The notes below the pieces were generated by a model. The model worked only from the letters and a program-made list of their open reading frames with translations, ran no database searches and was not told the DNA's origin. Of a DNA stretch of 64,000 bases, positions 57,401-64,000 are shown piece after piece. The stretch covers positions 62,001 through 126,000 of the forward strand of contig QEYB01001497.1 in assembly GCA_017562135.1 (NCBI GenBank), read 5' to 3'. Source of the stretch: Dipylidium caninum. Taxonomy: Eukaryota; Platyhelminthes; Cestoda; Cyclophyllidea; Dipylidiidae. How positions within the stretch are numbered: position 1 is the first letter of the stretch; each line of letters opens with the position of its first letter. Both the position numbers and the translations under genes were made by a program.

Positions 57401-60400
57401 TTCAGTTTCCCGCTGGCAAAGATCAACTATTTTCTACCAATGAAGACTCCTGACACTTCGCCGAACGCTGACAACCGCTCATCGACACGAACTGAGAGCA
57501 GTCGACAGAATAAGATGATATTTTTCAGCCAAAATCGTGAATTTTCATTCCTACGTAAAATCGGCAAACATTTTGTTGCCAACAGAAATGGCGAGAGTCG
57601 AGAAGACATTCCAACTACGCGTGGAGTGTTTCGTAACTCCGAGAAAATGTGGCCTTCGTGGACGGCGTTCCAGCTCTCCTCCGCCTCCACACCACTCAAA
57701 TCCGCCTCTTTCGTGCGGCTTGAAACTGCCACTGAAATGTGGACAAGTCATTTTAGGCCATCAGAACAGTCTCGATGGAATGCCTGAATAAGTGGGCTAT
57801 GTGGAAGTAGGAGGAGGAAATGTTGGAGGAGGCCGAGCTGGAGCAGGAGCGGGAGCAGGATCACGGGGAGGAGGTGGGGGGGAGAGAAGGAGGAGGAAGG
57901 GGAGGAGTTTGAGGGGGATGAGTTGGATGAGTAGGAGAAGGAGCGAAAGAAGAAGAAGAAGAAGAAGGGGGGGGAGGAGGAGGAGGAGGAGGCGCGAAAC
58001 CCATTTGGCGCAATTCTCGAGAGTCGAGAAGACATTCTGTGGAGCGCTTTATAACCCACATAAAGTGTCACCTTCGCAGACGGCCACGAATTTTGAATTT
58101 CATGCTCACCTAAAATCGGCACTCGCTCAGTCGCCATGTCAGCATCATCTGCCACCTTCAGACACAGACAAGACGTCCACGTGGATGCTGTGTCCTGTCC
58201 GGCTTTGGCTCCCTCACCAAATGGAAGGGATGAAGGGAAGAGCTCTCATTCACTGGAGGAATCAACATTCAATTAGGTGGCTCTCACCCCTCTGGCGCCT
58301 CCGATGGCGCCGATGGAGGAAAATTGGCATTCCGAGGTTGACTGGGGTGGTGGGATATTCCACCTCCCCGCTCCCCCAACTCGGGCGTCGGTCGGCACTC
58401 GAGGCAGCCGAGACTACAGCCAACGCGACCGCCTCACGACTGAGATTGCAGCCGCGTCGACAGGAGTGTGTCGGGGGAGGAGCTTCTCTCCCCACTTCAT
58501 TCCGCCACCTGTCGACCTCTTCACTGCACCAACTTAACTGGCAGTTGACGCTCTGCTTGACTTGCCGGAAGAAACATGCGAGCAACGAGATTGCGTCAAG
58601 GTGGGAGGCGAGAAGCGAAGCCGGCAAGAGGAGATTTCCATCTTGATCTGGTTTCTTCTCCTCCTCTTCCTCCTCGTCTGCACTGTTTGCGCATCGCCGA
58701 CAACAGCGTCGCCATTTCTCCGTTGTCTGAAATGCCTCTCACCATTCTCTCCGAACTCATGACGGCTTAGAAATGGACTCTGCGTGGCCCTCACTGACTC
58801 TCCCACGAGACGGGGACGATCACACCCCCGCGAGTCCGTCCAAACGGCTGGTAGTGCGAGGTCATGATGCGAGAAGGAAAGATTTTGGAGGAGTTCGATT
58901 GCCCTCCCCCTCCGTAGGCCTGTCGAAAGGGAAAGCGTTGCCCTCCCCCCTTCCGCTCCATCCAGTCGGTGCTACTTCACCGTGAGAGAGAGAGAGGGAG
59001 TGTGTGTGTGTGTGTGTGCGTTCGCTTCCTCCCTTCGGCCAGTTCATCTTTCTTTCCCCGCGTGGTCGCCTTGTTCAGCGTCGAGGACGCATCCGCCTGT
59101 GGTATAGTCGAGACGGGCGAAGAGAGGAGCGAGTTCGCTGTCTGGCTCGCGACAACTGGAGATGGAGTGGGTGGGGGCAGTGGCTTACACTCACCTTGTG
59201 TCAAACACACGCGAAAATCGTTGACATCGCCGCCGACCTCGTCGGACACGCCGGCCGTGGATGAGTTGTCGACAGACGGAGGAGAAGGGGCCGTTGACCT
59301 TCACAGGGATACAGCAGTCGCTCGTCCTGTCATCCCGCCCAGTCCAGTCCAGTCGCAGACCTGGTTAGTCCGGTTGCAGGTAATTCATGCAGTCTGGAGT
59401 GTCAAGTTTCGGGACCACAACCGCGGGGCAAGAAACCATCCGACCGCCCGACTTATTTTTGCACACTTAGCCCTGATTGGAGGTGAATTAGGGAGGCAAT
59501 TTTTTCCTGCCTCTTTCGATTAAAATCACAGCATTCTTACCCGTGACTCTGCAAAAGCGTGCAAGATTAATAAAAACCCTCAAAAAACGGCCATTTGTTG
59601 CCATGGTAACAAATGTCATCGAGGAAATGGTGAATTTAAGTGCATGGCGAGGGGACAAAATTAAAAAGCTCTTAGCAGTGGAGGAGTGGAGGAGCTGGTT
59701 GGACGACTTAACAATGTGCAGACTTCCACCGCGGAGGTTAATTAGAGGGTAGCAGGCCCCGGGGCGGAGGAGGCACCAGACGCGGAGCGGAGAGCGCCCG
59801 ACGCTCGGCCACCCAGTGGCGGGAGGTGGAGAGGCGAGTAGACTTGCTTCCGAGGGCGTGACGGAAGCTCTACTGATCGGTCATCTCCACCTCCTTCTGC
59901 TCCTCCTGGTCATCCTCCTTCCCGTCGTTCACGTCTTCCCATTCTCCATTGTCGTCGATGCCGTCCTCCACGTCGACCCTCCTCGTCCCCCTATTCCCTT
60001 TTCTCCTCTTTTTTCCTTCTTCTGGTCCTTCTAGTCCCCTCGCCGTCCTCCTCCTCCCCCTCCGACACCTCCTCCTTCTTCTCCCCAATCTACATAAGTT
60101 TCATGGTCCTTTCGCCGACACATCGCCATCTTAGAAGGGAATAACGTTGAAGAAAGTGTAGAAAAATCTAAATTCATGCCGACATGAGATACTTTTCCTT
60201 TGCCCTTGGCGTATGGTGATTAGTTGGAAGTAAATGGATGAGGATATGGGCGTTTTGGAGGAAGAGACGCACAGCATTCTTTCGCGTCAACGCAGTTGGG
60301 TCGCAGCGGAGACTAAAGCGTGGGGGAAGAGAGGACGCGACATCAGAGCCGATGACTGCAATCAGCTGTCGGATTTTCACTTAACCTGGGGATTCAGGCG

Positions 60401-62500
60401 ACATCTTCCACTCTTCCATGCCCAAATTGCCAAGCTTGCGAGTTCCTCTCTTACTCAATTCACCTCCGACATGATTGAACTTTTCTCCTTCTGGTGGACT
60501 CGCAATTGGTGCGTTCACGTCCCAGATCTTCTGGGGTCGCCGAGACCCAACAAGGCCTCCGTTTCCCTCGAAACTGCCTCCTCACGGATAACGACAGCGC
60601 TTGCAAATTTACATTGCTGGCAGTGGCAGACGAGTCCGGTGGCGGTGGCACGAGTGGGCACTTGGTCGCCTGTTCGTGGAGGAAAAGGTTCCTGCTGTTC
60701 GAGCGCGTGAAAGGTCGTCGACCACGTCTCAATCTCGGCACGATGACCGTGGATGGCGAGCGACTCACAAACCACTTCGTCTGGTCCAGTCGTTGAGGCA
60801 TCTGCCAGTGTTCTCTCTCACAATGTCACGATGCCACGCTGCCTCGACACGACGGAGGCACAACGGCCGACTGGAGGCCCGAATCTCCCATCGTCTTTCC
60901 TCCCTACCGCCTGGGAATGAGAGTAACTACTAATATTGACACCAGCGGAATTATACTGAGGGAAGGTGATACTTCCAAAGCTTTTCGAGCGCGGAAAGGA
61001 ATTTTAAGTCCAGTCAAACACACGTGATGCCAGTGCGTGTGTGTGGAATCCTTTCGGACCGACGTCAAACGCGGTGGCGGTGGGTGGTTGCCTCGTCCTC
61101 GGTGGCCCGTTAGCAGTAATGACGAAGACCAAGCTGCGGAGATGAGGGAGGCGCATATAAAAGGGCTCTCAATTAGGAGGAAAGGCGTAGATCGGCTGCC
61201 TGATATATTTCAGACAGAAATTTCCTGTTTAGGCAAACATTCTTTCCCTCTCTCGGCCTTTGAGCCTTCTCCGACCGCCCAATCTGATGGAATATTTGTT
61301 AAAGAGTGGACTTTAGCTCCACCGCGTCCGTCGCACTTCCGAAGCGCCTTTTCCTCGCCGTGAGAGCACAAATGTCTGCCAAAGAGCACGTCTTTGAGTC
61401 TCAGTCGAGTTGCCTCACAGGTAACCCTTTCCAATTCGGCTGTCTCCTCTCACTCCACCGATCTCCACGCCTTCGACACAGTTCTACTCCCGCTCAGATG
61501 CCTCACTCTTTCTCTCCGTCGCCCTGTCAATGCTACCATTCACTAACTTCCTCTTCGCCTTATTTTCTGTGTCTTCCACCCCGGGGGAAACCTGCCCCAT
61601 GAGGGCCGTTTAACAAAATGTGTTCCCACTGCTGAATGATGGTAGCTTTGGTCATAAGAGGCTCTGAGGACGATGGAGTAAAGTGACAGTCTCCGTAACC
61701 ACCGCCGTCTACGTCTTCAATGTGACTGCAACAATCAACATGGTCGAGGAAGAAGAGACTACTCTGCCACTGGCAGAGCCGGCGCCCTAGTCCCTAGAAA
61801 GACCAGTTTTTGTCCACCTTTGAGAAATTTTGGGGCAAAATATCCCACTCGGTCACTAGAGGCTTAGTTCCTCTCATCCCACCGCCCTCCACCCTTCCCA
61901 CTCGGTCCTGCCTCCCGGCCAGCTGCCTGACTCCTTCTTTTTCTCTCTCCCCCTGTCGATGTCAGCACCCGCAAACCTCCTCCACGCCTCTTCTCACCGT
62001 CTTCCACCGTCCACCATTCGCTGCACCCCTCTTTCTACCAACTACCTCGACCGTATAATCATTCTCTGTCCTGACTACGATGTGGCACTAAGCGACGGTC
62101 GGCGAAGGAGGCAAGACGGACGTCAACAAAAGTGTCAGGTGTAGTGATTCGACCATGAAAGGAGCTCCCGCGGCGGGGAGTTGCTCGGTGCGGAGTCCCT
62201 TGCAACAGGAGTACACCGATGACAGGGTGAGTGGAGAGACGCACTGGAATAGGCTCTTCCGCAGTCCATTTCAGGTGAGGAAGTGGAAGAGGAGGCTAAG
62301 CGAGGGGCGTAGTGACAAGATCTAACTCTATCCAGAAGAATGTTGGCAGTTCAGAGGAGTCATGTGTCAAATTAATCAACTGGCGTTGTCTCCGACCTCG
62401 CAACAACCACTGTTCGTTCAGCTCTTTGTCGTCCCGGGTGCGAAACTGTGGAACGGCGAGGGATAATCCACTCTACCGCAAAATAAGCTTACTGAATACG
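57401..62500. other. unrecognised intergenic sequence with microsatellites
   Basis: Segments near 57530-57670 and 58010-58135 share 'agagtcgagaagacattc' and 'cgtaaaatcggc'-like words in swapped order, a local duplication. GGA/GAA runs lie at about 57860-57995 and a GT run at about 58999-59018. C/T-rich blocks lie at about 59880-60090. No exon or RNA gene recognised. Confidence 0.4.
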
Positions 62501-62680
62501 GTAAATGCCACCGAGCAGTCCTTCTGCCCGAGTGGCAATCTCTGTTGATCTTCTTCATTCCTTGCCTCGTCTTCGCCGATACCAACGCCAGTATGGACGA
62601 ACTCGGTACCACGTGCATGAATGCCCTCGTATTCACCGCCATCGTGCATATCGCTCTGGAGACTAAGTCCTTCGACCTCG
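62500..62680 (+). pseudogene. fragment resembling a class V (ATP10-like) P4-ATPase transmembrane segment
   Basis: The frame beginning LPEWQSLLIFFIPCLVFADT and continuing NASMDELGTTCMNALVFTAI, then VHIALETKSF, follows the TM7-TM8 region of ATP10-type lipid flippases (roughly S-L-x-x-F-F-I-P-Y, then D-x-x-x-x-G-T, then a helix ending G/A-L-E-T-K-T/S-W). After this the frame stays open to 62997 but turns into an arginine-rich sequence without the next helix. There is no strong acceptor (a weak CAG at 62520) or donor at the right place. It is therefore likely a captured or decayed exon. A live exon with an unusual border cannot be excluded. Confidence 0.4.
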
Positions 62681-63614
62681 ACGTCGCCCCGAGTCTAGAC
62701 ACCCTAGCAGCACGACTTCGAAGGAAGTATAGTGTGGGCGTGAGCTTGCCCCTCGGGCGGTACGTCGAGGAGCACGATAACTGCCAACTTCGACGCAGTG
62801 TACGAAGACGCCGGAACCTACGAGTGGGCGAGCCGAACAACATTCGATCCCATATCGCACAGTGGTTCACTTGGGCAAATCGTCTTCTCCGGCGCAGGCC
62901 TACTTTACGCCGAAACATTGACCAGCCTTCCGTAGTTCTGGTACGCAACGCGCAGCTCGTCGCGGTGACTCCGTTTAACGAGTATTCAGTAGCATGAGCT
63001 GATTGCCTTCCCTTCACCTCGTGAGAGAGCAAACCCGAGGGCGGACAAAGTAAAATGGGGGAATAATCTTCTGAAATCACTTTAACCTCTCCATCCATTC
63101 CACACTATCCACAATTACGTGTAATCACGATAAGTCAACACTCTCCGACTTCTTGTCCGCGGCGGCGCAGACTTTGCTGTCTCTCGGCCACTCAAGAATG
63201 AGGAGTCTGGCCGCACTCCACGCCTCTCACCATGCCAACAGGCCACTTTCAAGCTGGTGATGGAAACAAACTCGGCTGAATGAACACTCGCTAGGCTAAA
63301 TTTAGACTGGAGAGAGGCTGCGCCCGCATGAAGTCGTGCAGTGTGGACGGACGAGTTTTGCCACACACAAACTACTCCGCCGCGCGTTGGGTTTCATGGA
63401 TGTGAATTCCCGTCGGCCAAACAGTCCCTGGTTTACTGCGCCGCTTTGAGTGGGCCAAAAAGCGCCGCGCGAGGTTTAAATTAAGGGACGATGTGAGAGA
63501 GAGAGAGAGAAAAGCGGAATAAACCAGGAACGCACAAGGATGTAATTTCAACCCAGATGATATGAAAATGTTTGGATCTTTTCTCAGTTTGTGTGTGTGT
63601 GTGTGTGTGCAGAT
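62681..63614. other. unrecognised; 3' flank of the minus-strand gene
   Basis: No exon supported. A GA run (about 63491-63512) and a GT run (about 63590-63610) lie close to the stop codon of the minus-strand exon and probably fall in or near its 3' UTR. Confidence 0.4.
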
Positions 63615-64000
63615 TTACAAAAGATTGTCTAAATGCGTCTCCTGGTAGGCCAGGGGAAGGGTGTGGCGTATGAACTGAGTAGAGGCGTTTTTGGCGTCCC
63701 GATTGGCACGTAGTATGCTGGCCACCACGAAGGGCGGACACCAGGACTTGCTGGTCAGGCAGGAGGGGAGGAGGAGGCGGAGGTTGTTCTCTCTATACTG
63801 ACGTCCCACATCGTGCAGTCGCTGCGAGGTGACATGCAACTGAAACTGACTGCCAGTCAACGGCCGACCAGTCCACGTTGCCCGTCTCTTCGCATACTTT
63901 ACCTTCCCCCGTGTTTCCGCCAACAGACGTCGTCGTTTCGTCCAAAAGCGCTTTGAATGACTGTGCACACGTACGAGGAGTTTTTCATTGGGTGCAGTGG
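63615..64000 (-). CDS. partial terminal exon of an unrecognised gene, running off the right edge
   Basis: On the minus strand the frame is open from the window edge to TAA at 63615-63617, about 128 codons. It reads TAPNEKLLVRVHSHSKRFWT, then a basic stretch (KRRRLLAETRGKVKYAKRRA), then TWTGRPLTGSQFQLHVTSQR and YRENNLRLLLPSCLTSKSWC, ending YQETHLDNLL. Codon choice is strongly biased to C or G in third positions (for example CGC CTC CTC CCC TCC TGC CTG ACC AGC), as in the real exons of the receptor gene. No hydrophobic helix or named domain is visible, and I do not recognise the family. The 5' boundary lies outside the window. Confidence 0.65.
   Translation of the reverse strand, partial: TAPNEKLLVRVHSHSKRFWTKRRRLLAETRGKVKYAKRRATWTGRPLTGSQFQLHVTSQRLHDVGRQYRENNLRLLLPSCLTSKSWCPPFVVASILRANRDAKNASTQFIRHTLPLAYQETHLDNLL

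Noticed and set aside
57792..58646. 284-codon frame rich in Gly, Arg and Glu
   Set aside because: Begins inside GGA/GAA microsatellite sequence, has no domain, and the length is explained by a purine-rich strand lacking stops.
60400..60900. Possible third mariner remnant
   Set aside because: Only isolated words resemble transposase (an HD and a PPY); block order and spacing are not convincing.
62418..63098. 226-codon minus-strand frame
   Set aside because: Arginine-rich antisense shadow of the P4-ATPase-like fragment; no domain or splice support.

Overview
The window looks like nuclear DNA of an animal. It has phase-consistent spliced genes with GT-AG introns, a five-immunoglobulin-domain adhesion receptor, decayed mariner transposons and abundant microsatellites. 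Large repeat-rich introns of several kb and a strong acceptor just upstream of a start codon would suit a flatworm, possibly a tapeworm. That placement is inference only, because no ribosomal or mitochondrial marker is present.

Layout. (1) 1-4221: the last exon of an AAA+ ATPase gene of the AFG2/SPATA5L1 type on +, ending in an unexpected C-terminal hydrophobic segment. (2) 4.2-19.9 kb: mostly intergenic, with one weak candidate terminal exon (15808-16095) and copies of a dispersed repeat. (3) 19974-44621: a Kirrel/Neph (irre cell recognition) receptor reconstructed as 14 exons on +, about 811 aa: signal peptide, five Ig domains, one transmembrane helix, and a cytoplasmic tail with a possible Grb2-type YxN site and a C-terminal T-H-V PDZ ligand. 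All exon phases agree. (4) 44.6-64 kb: no complete gene. It holds two mariner transposase relics, imperfect duplications, a roughly 390-bp CAGG/CCTG array, a fragment resembling a class V P4-ATPase, and a coding terminal exon on the minus strand that runs off the right edge.

The most unusual structure is inside the receptor gene. Intron 3 and intron 10 carry about 0.9 kb of the same sequence in opposite orientation. The copy in intron 10 includes an antisense duplicate of the first 72 bases of exon 4 with its acceptor, identical over about 84 bases although the flanking intron sequence has diverged visibly. A second, closer inverted pair in introns 10 and 12 brackets the transmembrane exon. 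Such complementary intron pairs are the known arrangement that favours circular RNA and exon skipping. Skipping exons 4-10 keeps the frame and would leave Ig1 plus the membrane anchor; skipping exons 11-12 would give a predicted secreted ectodomain. Intron 10 also contains a GPCR-like exon fragment.
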